Shown here piece after piece: positions 1-10,351 of a stretch of DNA of 64,000 nucleotides. The notes under the pieces were generated by a model, which ran no database searches, was not told where the DNA came from, and saw only the letters and a program-made list of their open reading frames with translations. Position 1 is the stretch's first letter, and each line of letters opens with the position of its first letter. A program made the position numbers and the translations under genes. Source of the DNA: Asterochloris sp. CNOR1 (Eukaryota > Chlorophyta > Trebouxiophyceae > Trebouxiales > Trebouxiaceae); assembly GCA_963969365.1 (NCBI GenBank), contig OZ017747.1, positions 4,092,001 through 4,156,000 of the forward strand. Reading direction: 5' to 3'.

Positions 1-515
1 TGCCCATTGCTATGATCCAGGTCGGCCTGCCATACAGCAGGTCAGCCCCTGCAGGTATAGATTATGGCAGCCGGGGTATGGCACACCTCTGCCTGCAAGC
101 CCTGGGGCTGACACCCTGAAGGTCAATCTCACCAGCTGCACAGTCACTCCTGAGTCTTCTGACTGATCCAGGTGCTTGCGCCACGCCCGCCAACTGGCAG
201 GTCGTCATGTCTCCTGCCTGCTTCCACCTGCTCCCCAAGATGCTTTCGCAGCAGCAGTACAGGTAGCACCCTGGATTGCAATGCGCCCTTACCTGCAGGA
301 AGGTCATTTTTTGCGGCAGCTGGCCCGCAACCATTCCCCTCAGCCATTTGTTCTCAGCAGCTCCCAGAGCTGTGTCTGTTGTCACTTGCCGATGCGACAT
401 CGTAGCCCGCCCTGCAGATGCAAAATGTTTCAGACAGCTCTCTGGTTGTGGGCCTTGACACACTGCTGTGAGGCAGCTGGCTGGTTGCTGTACTCTTCAC
501 CGGCACCTGCTGCAG
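1..515. other. No resolvable exon
   Basis: This stretch may hold introns or earlier exons of the + strand gene that ends at 720, but I could not join any segment to it with consistent splice sites and frame. No RNA gene or repeat was recognised. Confidence 0.4.
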
Positions 516-720
516 GGAGGCCATGTCAGGCGCGCCTGGCACCATCATAGTCAGCCACGACCTGCGCCGTTTTGAGGCTGCCCACAAGGATGGCAGCCTG
601 TACAGGACCGACTTGCCCCGGCGCCCCCGTCCAGTGTTCAAAGTGGACTCGCCGGGCATTGGGGCCACCATTGCAGCCAACCTGGCGCTCATAGGGGTCC
701 TGTTCACCATCAGGGTCTGA
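516..720 (+). CDS. Terminal exon of an unknown protein with a C-terminal membrane helix
   Basis: An open exon follows a good acceptor (ending CTGCAG at 515) and stops at 718-720. The reading frame enters two codons before an ATG at 523, so the exon may be internal to a longer gene rather than its start. It encodes a basic, polar segment (HDLRRFEAAHKDG, then PRRPRPVFKV) followed by a hydrophobic stretch of about 18 residues (IGATIAANLALIGVLFTI) that ends two residues before the stop. This suggests a tail-anchored or single-pass membrane protein. I do not recognise the family. The rest of the gene probably lies to the left. Confidence 0.45.
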
Positions 721-2235
721 GTGGGCCTTTGTCCTTACCTTGAGATGAATGTGTGGTGCCAGAGACGCAAAGCAACCAACTTCCCTTTCCCTCCTCGCCC
801 CGCCCCCCCCGTCTGATACTTATAGGTCAGCAAAGACAGCCATATTGAGCCCCATGCTGATGCTGGCAGCATGTTGACATGCCATGCCTTGTTGGACCCC
901 GGAATTGCCTTCAGTCTCACATAAACTTACTCTTCAAGGCTCACAGAGCAGCTAATCTACAAGTAGTTCAATGTTTTGAATTTCAACTCGCAGGCCTCTA
1001 AACAACTGCCTGCACTCTGCACGGTGCCTCAGTACACTCATCAGGAGATAACTTGATGCCCAGGTGATCTGGGCAGAACCGTCGGGGAAGGGCTATGCAG
1101 CCAAAATTGGAAAGGAGATACCAATGATGTGGCAAGGCAAAGGGAGGGAGAGCTGGCTGTGTGTCCTGTTGGTGGACAGAAAACTGCTGCCGAGGAATGC
1201 CTCAGCATAAGCATGGTAATAGACCTGGGGCTGGAAGCAGTGGTTCTGGGCTGCTGCTGCAAGACTTTGGCACATAGAATTGTGGCACAGGGTGCAAAAA
1301 CTTCAAAAGTGGCATACAGCTCAGAACACTCTCACAGTGCGCGAGAGGGCGGCACCTGCACACATAAGAGTCACACAGTCAGTCAAAGATCAAGCTGCGC
1401 ACCGATGAGTGCATGGACTGTGAGGCTGTGGCAGGCAGCAAGACTGCACTCTGCTTGCGCAACATGACATGGCGGGCACCAAAATGACATTGTTCGATGT
1501 TACCTCACAGCTGGGAAACCTGTAAGCATGCTCAATGAATTTTGAGGGTCGGCAAGATGCAGCGACCAGTCAGGCTAAGCTGGCCGACCATGCGTTAGAC
1601 ATTCCACGCCTAGCACTTGCGTGTTTGCCAGGTTTAGATATAACCCAAGCTTTATGCAAGTGCGGAGCAAGTGCAAACCTGCTTGCGACGCCTGGACCCC
1701 TGAGGGCGCTCAGTCTGGCTGTCGCTGCTGCTCTCGCCAACAACGGCGTGCAGCAGGGCCAATGTGTTGACATGGAACTCATCTCCCTGCACAACATCTC
1801 CAGCAACGTCAAGCATTGCTGTGGAGCTTTCATCAGAGGCAGCCACAGCTGTCAGGGTGTGAGGGCAGCCCAGAACCCTGCTCCAAGAGGGACAGCCTGC
1901 CACGCGGCAGAAACCTTGGAGCGACGCTGCATTCTGACTGCATTGGTGATTGCATCTCACATTGCATTCGAGTGATCTGATGAGAGCAGAGTACACCACT
2001 GCGCTGCCAGCAAACAGCACAACCTCAGGAGCTCACAGTCTGGCAGCAGAGGAGTGCTCCTGGCACCAGGCAGCCTCCCTTGTGCCATGGGGCCACACTC
2101 AGGGTCCTGCACCGCCCTCCACATTAGCGCAAATTCTGTAGCTACAGAGCCTATGCCACAAAGACATGCTGCTCCCTCACATGCAAAGAGTTCAGGGCGT
2201 CATGTAAGCAGAGCGCCCGAGTACCAACCCCTCAC
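721..2235. other. Intergenic region, possibly with 3' exons of the GATA gene
   Basis: No + strand gene was found. On the minus strand an open stretch around 1650-1850 follows a possible acceptor near 1851 and encodes an acidic Ser/Glu-rich segment. It could be the last exon of the GATA gene, but the frame does not fit a direct junction with the exon ending at 2236, so I leave it unassigned. No repeats or RNA genes were noticed. Confidence 0.35.
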
Positions 2236-4374
2236 CTCATCGGAGCTGCCAGCGACAGGGCTCAGGCTGAAGTTGCACTGCACAGCCTTGTCGGCAACGT
2301 CCACGTACTGCACTCGCGCTCTCTTGGTGTAGGGGCCACTCATCTGCTCGCTGTCGCTGGAGATATAGCCAACATCCCACAGGTAGGCATCGTCGTCAGC
2401 AAATCTGCAGACAGGTCAGGCTGCGGGATTAGCAAATGAGTTCTGCTGCAGATCTCAATCAGCAGATGCAGAGGTCCTGGCAAGTATGACTACCAGGCAG
2501 GCAACGCAAGTCATGCCCCACCAACAGGCTCTGCCCCACAAACGGGCTGCATGCTTGGATACCTGCTTGCAGCAGGGCCAAGCCAAGCAAGAACTGTTGA
2601 GCTGCTGCAGGCTTGGTGGGCCTACAAGGCCAGGTCGCTGCAGCAGGCAGGCAGTCTGAGATAGACATCTGGGGGACCCACCTCTTAGTGACCTTACGCC
2701 GGCGCTTGCTGTCCTCAAAGCCCTTGCTGGAGGGGACGATGTTGATGACCTTAGAGGCCGGCTTCAGAGCGGGCACCTTCCTACGGGGCTTGGCACCTGC
2801 AGATGGAAAGGCTGCAGTGAGCAGGTGGAGCATGCAGCGGCAGGCATGATTGAGCTTGGCACCTGCATACAGGGCGGCTGCAGAGAGCGAGGACAAGGTG
2901 CAGGAGCAGGAGGGAGCTTGATACCTGCATACAGGGAGGCTGCAATGAGTCGATGCGGTATGCAGCAGCAGGCATGAGTGAGCTTGGCACCTGCGTACAG
3001 GGAGGCTGCAGTGCATGGACAACAAATGCAGCAGCATGCATGACGACAGCTGGCACCTACAGACAGGGAGACTGCTCAGGGTGAGTGCAGTGCGCAGCAG
3101 CAAAGAGCGGTTGCATGGACAGCACCTGAGCAATGAGCACTGCCAGCGAGCGGCTTTTCACCACGCAGACACACATGCTCAGAGGCAGGGTGCCGCAACA
3201 ACGGTGTGGCATCCAGCATGCCTGCCACAGCAGGGATGCGGGGGGCCAATGCTGAGCAACAGGCTCTGCCAGCACACCGTGTGCTGCAAAACACTCAGGA
3301 CAGATTGGTAGGCCGCGAAGAGCAAGAGCATCATGCAGCAGACAGTGGCTCAGCACCTGACCAGAGGGACACTGCCACCACACAGTGTTTCCCAACACGC
3401 AGCAATATGTTATATGCTGCATGATCACACTGTTCAGGGGTGGGGCTGTGTTGATGCAGCAAGCACACAGTGCCAGCCCAGGAGCTCGCCGTCAAGCCTC
3501 CAAGACAAGATGAAGTGCCCTTTGGCTGGAACAAGAACCCCAGATCTCAGCAGATCACCCTGTTTGTGAACAGCAGGCGATGGCAACCAAGCCAAGCCGC
3601 AATGCTCAGTGCTGAGCGCTCTGCGCTACTGGGGCGAGGTAGCCTTACCAGGCAGGTATCCAGCCAGATCGCCCTTCACCAGGAATCTGACACCACAAGC
3701 ATTGCACAGGATGTGCTTCTCCGCGGGGCCCTTGCGCCAGCAGGGCGTCTGGAAAGTCCCACAGTGGCTGCAGGACAGAAGAGGCAAGGATTGGCTGACA
3801 CACAGTCAAGTGACGGGCCGCCACCACCTGCTGACCTGTCATCAGCAGGATCTTGCAGGAATCGGACCATTGACTGACGTGGCAGGCGTGGTGCATGCTC
3901 GATCAGGCTGGGTGAGGGGCAATCGGCGTGAGGGACACACATTGGCAAGCGATCAGGGTAGTAAGGCCAAGGAAGCTGCCTGGGGTGCTGCGGCGGCTGG
4001 CTGATTGCTGCATGGCGCAGCTTGGTATTGAGTACAAAGCGCTTGCTGCTCAGAGACCGCGTTACAGCCTACCAGCATGGGCCGCCCTTTGCCGGAGGCT
4101 TGGAGTGCTTGGGACTGTCCATCAAGGTCCTGCAGAATGCATGTGAGTCAGCTCAGGCTGCAGCTCAAGCTGGAGGTGCTGCTCTGCATGAGTGCACAGA
4201 AAGACCTCACCTCTGGGGCAGATCAGGATCGAACACACTCTGCACAGCAGCAAGCGGCTCCTGTTCTGAAGTCAGGCGGGCACGGAAGGCCTGATCAGGT
4301 GCCGGAAGATGGAAAGCACCTGTTGGTGGAGGTTGCTGCAAGATTTGCTGTCGGCTGCAACTACGGAACCGCCT
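2236..4374 (-). CDS. GATA-type zinc-finger transcription factor (5' and 3' ends unresolved)
   Basis: Joined exons: about 4211-4374 (start uncertain), 4073-4129, 3649-3767, 2682-2796 and 2236-2404; the frame runs through all junctions. The 3649-3767 exon completes a plant-type GATA finger. It has C-x2-C (CCHC), TPCWRKGP, then LCNACGVRF after an 18-residue loop, which is the type IV Cys4 pattern with the conserved Trp-Arg-x-Gly-Pro. GATA factors bind WGATAR DNA in the nucleus. Before the finger there is a Gln/Pro-rich segment and after it a strongly basic one (DSKRRRKVTK) that could serve as a nuclear localisation signal. The next exon is acidic and aromatic (FADDDAYLWDVGYISSD). No ATG is in frame in the first exon found, so either an upstream exon is missing or translation starts at the Met at about 4120. 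The stop codon was not found; more exons probably follow towards 1650. The target genes cannot be guessed. Confidence 0.8.
2785..3070 (-). repeat. Tandem copies of an acceptor-side splice junction (about 65 bp period)
   Basis: The acceptor of the GATA gene exon 2682-2796 (plus-strand text GGCACCTGCAG at 2792) recurs as GGCACCTGC at 2858, GATACCTGC at 2920, GGCACCTGC at 2986 and GGCACCTAC at 3052. Spacings are 62-66 bp. Each copy is followed by related text (ACAGGGAGGCTGCA). All four extra copies lie in the intron upstream of the exon. Confidence 0.85.
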
Positions 4375-4599
4375 GTAAGGTTCCGGGACACTTGATCAAG
4401 CCGATGTGCTGGTATTCAGCGCGGCTGGTATACTATCGACTTCGCATCTGGCCTAACTGACAACTGACCTACTCAAAACATCTGACATCGGACTTTCTGC
4501 CTGCTCTGGATTTGCACTCTGCAACTTTACATTATTGGACACTTCAAGAAGTGTGGCCAGGAGTTGAATGATGGATGGTCAGTCCAATGTGCGGTGCGG

Positions 4600-6923
4600 T
4601 CAGCCCTGGTCCATTGCCAGGGCCTCATCCCCACCAGCCACTGCGGTGCCATTGGCCTGCGGCTGCTGGGCAAGGGCCGCCTTCTGCTGCTCTATCTGAG
4701 CCGTGATCTCTGAGGGCATCTGGCCCTGGGCCAGCGATGCTTCAAGTCGGCTAGCCTCCTCAAGGCTGTTCAGGTTTGCGACCGCCGCCTTGATTGCCAG
4801 CAGCTGCTCAGCTGAGGGCTGCTTGGGCGCCTGCTCCTGCTCCACAGGCTGCAGCATAGGCAGTCGCCCGGTCAGCATGGCAAGTGAGGAGCGCATCTGC
4901 ACTGGCTGCAGCATACGCAGTCGCCCGGTCAGCATGCCAAAAAGTAATAAAATAAGGCACTGGGATTGGGTCTCCAGTCTTGATCCAATCGCAGGGTGCT
5001 GCCTTGAGGCAGAGCTGCATCCACAACCTGACCCACAGCTCCTTGGGCTGCTGCTGGCATGGAGTGGTACTTGACAGCTGTTCAGGCAGCCCCTCCTGGC
5101 ACCCTCCCAACACTGAGCAAACGGCAAGCCTGACCAGGTCGGCCTCTGTCATCCCCAGCAACACCAAGATCACCTGCCTAGAGCCGGCCACTGCCTGCCG
5201 GCTGCTGATTCCACTTGCAGGATTTGCAGCACCAGATGCCCCTTCTGGCCACCAGCAACTGCCTGCTTCTATGAGGACACTGCAAGGTTTCACAGCAGCC
5301 CCTCTCACCAGCACTCTGCCTCCTAAAATAAAGGGGACCGCATGCACCTCCCTGATGGCCTGCTATACAAGAGGGCAAGTACCAGCAGCAGGAAGACCCA
5401 GCCCACCCACTGGCAGCTGGCCCCCTTCAAGCAATGCCACTCTATGACACCTGGCTCATCTTCAGATGGCTTGCCTCTGCCTGGTGGCAATCAGACCGCT
5501 TACTCCACCACTTATTCCACACTCCATGCCAGCAGATCTGCTATTGCAACACCAGGCCCACCTGCTGGCGGCTCGCCTCCGCTTGCTGCAGCTCCTCATC
5601 TGGCTCAAAGGTGGCCGCAGTGCCGTCCGCAGCAGCCTCCCCGGACGCATACTTAGCGGCGGCTGCTTCCCGCTCCTTCTGCTTGACCTTCTTGAAGTCC
5701 AGCTGCTTGAGGTGCTTGCAGCGGTAAATCACATAGAGCCTACAGCCGCATTGTGAGGACTCAGCAGCTGGGCAGCCTGTGCTTTGTCCCGAACCTCATC
5801 TCTCTGCTGGCCCTGTCCAACAGTAGATGAATAAGCCTGGTCAGGCAGGGGTGCTGTGTTGCAGCAGGTGTTGCCACAGCCCACAGCAACCAACCTGTAG
5901 TCAGCTTTGAGGGCAACAGGATTGTCCTTCAAGCTCAAATGGGACAACTTGGGAAGCGTGGCCAGCGGGTCCAAGTCCTGCAGCAGTGATGTCTCAGCAC
6001 ACGAGCGGAGGCAGGGCCACCAACGGCAATGGCAAGCAGATGCCTCACCTGAGTGTCACAGCTGCTACCAGCCACTCAGAGAGTGCTCACCTGCAGGTTT
6101 CCCAGGCGATTGTTCGTGAGGATCAGCCACTCTATGTTGGGCGTCGCCTCTGTAGGCACCCAGCCCAGGTTGCTTAGTCACATGGGTGGCACGAAATGCA
6201 AGCCAGCACAGCAGTAATCTACGGGCTCTGCAAGGCCAGGGACAGCTCCTGTGCCTCCTTGATGCAGAGCTCAGCTTGACTCTTGGGCACAGTGTCCGCA
6301 CACAGCTAAGATATTGCTCTGTGACGCTGCTCTGCCATGCAGCTGTGCTGATGGCTTGGTGGAAAGCAACCCCATGCTGGCCTGAACTGCACAAAAGCGC
6401 CCACAGAAATGGGGTGCAGCGCCTGAAGTTCACCTTCAAGGTGGCGTCCCACACGGACAATGCGATTGTTGTTGAGCAGCAATGTTTTGAGGCGTGGCAG
6501 CTTTGGGAAGCCCTCAAGGCGAACAATCATGTTGTCAGATAGGTCTATGCTGTCAAATTGGTTCTGCAGGTGAGCAGGGATCCAATTGAGGAAATGGGGT
6601 GGCTGGGCAGGACGAGCAGGCAGCTGCTCGCAGTCAGGCCGCCAACTCACCTCAGTGGCTCCCAGATTCTCGATGGTCGTGATCTTGTTGCCTGCAAAAT
6701 GGAGCAGCGCCAAGACAACATGAATTGTTTTTGACCAACCACAGCAGCAGTGTGATGCACCAGTGCTGCAGCAAGTCGCAGGCTTGCACTCACCCCTGAG
6801 GTCAATCTCATAGTCCTTCACAGCGCTCATATACTGGGGGCTCCGCAGGATCAGCTCTGCTGTGAGCCTTCCTGCCAGTCTAGCCCCCAGGGCCCCCGCG
6901 CCTTGGCTCAAGCGAGTATCCAT
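4600..6923 (-). CDS. U2 small nuclear ribonucleoprotein A' (leucine-rich repeat)
   Basis: Seven exons: 6794-6923, 6651-6691, 6434-6563, 6091-6149, 5895-5977, 5562-5739 and 4600-4848. They sum to 870 nt, so 289 aa, in frame throughout. The protein has the U2A' layout. LTAELILRSPQY opens the first cap, DYEIDLRG and IENLGATE the first repeat, DSIDLSDNMI and LKTLLLNNNRI the next repeats, then WLILTNNRL, LDPLATLPKL and the C-terminal cap YRLYVIYRCKHLKQLDFKK. A charged tail ends in DEALAMDQG. U2A' binds the first RRM of U2B'' and helps anchor it on U2 snRNA stem-loop IV in the spliceosome. The ATG at 6923 gives about 18 more residues before the family's usual start than in animals; a shorter start is not available in frame. 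The last intron ends in a duplicated acceptor. The length is close to the family's usual 240-280 aa. Confidence 0.94.
4846..4940 (-). repeat. Duplicated acceptor region of the U2A' last exon (57 bp apart)
   Basis: The acceptor text CTGCAGCATAGGCAGTCGC at 4849 recurs as CTGCAGCATACGCAGTCGC at 4906, followed by a matching CCGGTCAGCATG in both. Use of the upstream copy would add 57 nt to the exon in frame (19 codons), so both acceptors could be used without a frameshift. The inner acceptor gives the family-like junction. Confidence 0.8.
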
Positions 6924-7408
6924 GCTCCTGCTCAGCAGGGGCAGCTGCCCCTCGCTCTGATGCTCAGGCCAAGGCAGCAGGTGCCATGAAGAGCTGCGAT
7001 CTCAGGGTCAAGTCGCACTGGTGGAGACCTGGTGATTCTCAAGCTCTAGAGCGAGCTTGAGCAAGCGATGAGTGCTTCACTGCCGGCAAAGGTACAAACG
7101 ATCGAAGCGTGGTCAACTGTTGCAGGCCCGATCCCACTTCCAGGTGCCCAACCCACTTCAACTTCATCTGTCCTTTGTGCTGGCCATGCAGCAATTCTGC
7201 ATGCGAGCAGGACAAAGTCAAAATGCCAGCCATCATACATTATATGTCTGGCGAAACAGCCTCTCAGTGCCCAGGAAGGCTTCAGCACGGGCCAGACAAC
7301 ACAGGCATGAGAAGCACAATGCAAGAAGGCCCCTGAGACATCCTCCAGTGGCTGCAAAAGCTCCCAATTTCAACCCCCAAAACACCCCCAATCCAAAGGT
7401 GGGCAGAG
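6924..7408. other. Intergenic, divergent promoter region
   Basis: This lies between the start of U2A' (-) and the tentative start of the next + strand gene. No exon with consistent splicing was found. A 5' exon carrying a plastid transit peptide for the 7409-8224 gene could be hidden here. Confidence 0.35.
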
Positions 7409-8224
7409 ATGCAGCTCAACCATCCTGTTTCTTCAGGCTCACAGGAGTGTCGTTTGGAAGCTCAGGTAATGCCAGCACAAGAGTGGTCAGCAGTGCAGGC
7501 TGTGGAGGCACAGCTCGAAGCGCTCAAACACAATGACGAGCCCTGGTGAGCCAGTGAAGACAGCTGCTCACCCATACAACTGCCAGAACTCAGCTGGCGC
7601 CCACTGAGTCGGTGCTGCTGCAGAAGTGCAGGCCCAACCATGCGATTCAGGTGAGAAAGTGTGGTGATGCAACCCAGCTGCCTAACACGTGGGTTGACTT
7701 ATATGTTCAAGGCCCTGACAGCAGCGATGTCTGTGGTGGCGACCATGGCCCTGGACATGTGTCCTGTCTGTGATCCTGGCCATGCCCGGCAAACTAGCAG
7801 GGCGAGCTGTGCACCAACCCCATATGCAGGTCATGTATGGGTTTGGAGAGACCATTGGCAGCCTAGACAGATCTATGTACTTCAATGTGCCACGGTGAGA
7901 CCTGCCTCCAAGCTTGTGCTGCTGCCTTGGTAGACTCCGTCTCTCTGACTCCTCTGCCCCTTACTGCTCAGCGATTTATATCATTTTGACCACTTCATGG
8001 GCTGCTTTGCCAGCCTGCTACCAGAGCTGCTCAACCTGCAAAGATTTGAGGTCCTGGAGCACAAGGAGGAGGAGGGGGTGGTCAAAGTGCTGGTCCAGAT
8101 CGTCCCTCAACCTGCGCAGGGTAGCGGCCAGCCATGCCGCTGCGTCTTCATCATGGCGCGCAAAGGAGAAGGCACTGGGAAAGCTAATTGCTGGATGACT
8201 CGCACGCTTTTCAAGCTGCTGTGA
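7409..8224 (+). CDS. Small conserved plant/algal protein, DUF4864/SnoaL-like (tentative family)
   Basis: Exons 7409-7465, 7499-7545, 7632-7650, 7830-7894 and 7972-8224 sum to 441 nt, so 146 aa, all in frame. The middle exon is only 19 nt (7632-7650) and carries PNHAIQ; without it the frame is lost. The order of motifs is an amphipathic start (EAQLEALKHNDEPWPNH), QVMYGFGE, RSMYF, YHFDHFMGCF, a hydrophobic core (LLPELLNLQRFEVLEH), then the beta-strand rich end CRCVFIMARK and NCWMTRTLF. This resembles uncharacterised plant proteins with a 'QLxALxxND...GxxxxYxF...CWMT' pattern, often predicted to be plastid proteins with an NTF2/SnoaL-like fold; that is recalled, not searched. The start at 7409 is the first in-frame ATG, but a transit-peptide exon upstream is possible. 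No catalytic residues can be named and the function is unknown. Confidence 0.6.
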
Positions 8225-8474
8225 GACACAGGATGTGCTTCCTGGTCCAAAATGACATGCCACCTGACCACTCCACCTGACAAGCTGAGAGCAATCTGAA
8301 GCTGAGACTCGTTCCAGCTGCTGCCTTATGAAAGTTCGGGCCTGCTGCTTCAAGCTGCCAGAATCTGGAATGAGATTTTGTATTTTGCCTTCTATATCCT
8401 GCTCAGCAACTTCTGCACTGCCTCAATCGCCGCCAAGTCTGCTGTCTGCACATCCTCCTTCCACACCGAAAGCC

Positions 8475-9901
8475 ATGTTTGGGCTCGGTATTGAAAAGTG
8501 CCTGCCGCAATGGGGAACAAGCCTGCCGCTCTGCGCTCTCAATCATATCAGCAGAGTTTGCACTGATGTTACCCAGTCCAAGCTGTTCTACAGTCAAGTG
8601 CTGGGGTTTGTCGAGATCAAGAGACCCCAGTCCCTGGCCTGCCAGGGGGCCTGGTGAGGCTTGTCAGCATGCAGTGCATCCCAGCGGCCAGCTCACCTGC
8701 CCTGGCTGCCCAATGTGTGCCATGCATGGATGTGGTGCACCATCCTCTTGTCTGATGACCTTCCCCCCTCGCTGCAGGTTGTTCAATTACGGGGTGGGCA
8801 TTCACCTCATCTCAGGCCAGCCTCAGCGTAGGAGCAGGGACATCAACCCTGAAGACGACCACCTCAGTTTTCAAGTGCGCTCCTGCCACTGCCGCCTGCA
8901 TCATCGTCACCTGCCTTACCTGCTGCTTGGCAGCACACCCATGCCCCAAGCTGCAGTGCAATTTGATGCTCACAATGTGCAGAGCACCAACATCGTCGGC
9001 ATGAGCTCAGCTGTCAGGTGCTAGGTGTTGCTTACTTGACAGGCGCTGACGCGGTTGTGCAGGCAGACTCCCTGAATGAGGTCCAGGAGCGGCTGGACCA
9101 GCTGGGCATCCCATTCAGGCGCCAGGAAGTTGTGGAAGGCGGCATCACCATACAGCAGGTGACTGTGCTCCACTGCTGCAAGCTCGCACCGCCTTATCAT
9201 CAGATGCATGCACAGTCCGGGCATGCATGCCGCACACCGGCCGCGCCTCTTCATCTCATGCTACAGATGATTGTTGACGAGTCATTTATGGTGCCTGACC
9301 TTCCCCAGCCGCCGCATGACTTTGCATGTGCCAGCGCTGGTCACCCTCAGGGTGCTCGTCTGAAGCTGGCCCAGATGCGTTTCTGCCTGAACGTCTGAGC
9401 TGCCTTGACACTCTGCTGCAGACGCCCTGACATGTTCGTGCTCTTGCTGCAGATCTTTTTCCATGACCCAGACTGCAACATGATAGGTGGGTGCCTGCAT
9501 AGGCTGCTCACCTGCAGCGGAGGGGATGTATGCCCTGAGGACCGGCTTGTGTAATTAAAGCATTTCCTGGAAGAGCTGCAGCTCTTGACCCTCAGTCACT
9601 CTATTGCATATCTCAAATCAAAGGTGGTTTCGGATTGGTGTAAGCTCCCCTGGTGTGCTATCGTGCAGAGGTCTGCAACTGCGACTGCCTGCCCATTCAG
9701 CCTCTGGGAGCTGCGCCCATGCCCACCTCCTGTGCCAGAAGCAAGCAGCAGCTGACCTCAGCTCAGCCTGTGCCACCTCAGTCGCCAGCCAGCTCAGGGC
9801 TTCAGATCAAGGCAGTCAGGGCCCCATCTCGCACACTGCCCACGGCAGCAGCACCTGCCATTCCAGTGTCGGCTGGGAGCCAGAAGTCGCTTGCAGCGTA
9901 G
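8475..9901 (+). CDS. Glyoxalase I-like VOC-fold protein
   Basis: Five exons (8475-8653, 8778-8874, 9063-9158, 9453-9486, 9669-9901) total 639 nt, so 212 aa. One exon is 34 nt. The core follows the plant glyoxalase/bleomycin-resistance (vicinal oxygen chelate) family: ALNHISRVCTDV, then FYSQVLGFVEIKRP, FNYGVGIHL, DDHLSFQ, LGIPFRRQEV, IFFHDPDCNMIEVCNC and LPIQPLG. In VOC enzymes paired beta-alpha-beta-beta-beta modules build a metal site. Here His in LNHIS, His in DDHLSF and Glu in MIEV occupy the places expected of metal ligands. The plant relatives (GLYI-type single-module proteins) have mostly unproven substrates, so lactoylglutathione lyase activity is not claimed. The roughly 65-residue C-terminal tail is Ala/Pro/Ser-rich and low in complexity. 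The ATG at 8475 leaves about 20 residues before the domain, with no clear targeting signal. Confidence 0.9.
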
Positions 9902-10351
9902 AGATCCCTGCAGTGCAGTACATGCAATTCCAAGTAGCATGTTGCAGCACAAGATTTTGCAAGGCCTTGTGCCAGCAATCATGCCAAATAAAGTAGGCTG
10001 CACAACCACCATGAGTGCAACTATCCCCCCTGCCATTTCATGCTGCCTAGTCACATGCCAAGTATGGCATGGAGACTTGAAACATGCCGCCCATGACTGG
10101 GTAGCTATGCCCCTTCGAGAAGAAAACCCATGCCCGTATATCTGAGCAGGCAACTTTGTAGCATGTAAAGACATCCTGTACGTCGTGTGACACTGGTGCA
10201 TTCTGGGGGTTGGGAGGTACAGAAAGGGGGGCCAGCACTAACGATATGGCAGGCTGTGGGCAAGCAGATGCATGTAAGGGATTGCAAAACTCAAGGGCAG
10301 TGCAAAAGAGGGGCCATTCGTTTCTGTGTAGTTCAGATTCAAATCTTTGGT
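9902..10351. other. Convergent 3' intergenic region
   Basis: This lies between the stop of the VOC gene (+) and the stop of the formin (-) and should hold both 3' UTRs. A TGTAA, the usual chlorophyte poly(A) signal, occurs on the + strand near 10274. No further coding segment was supported. Confidence 0.4.
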
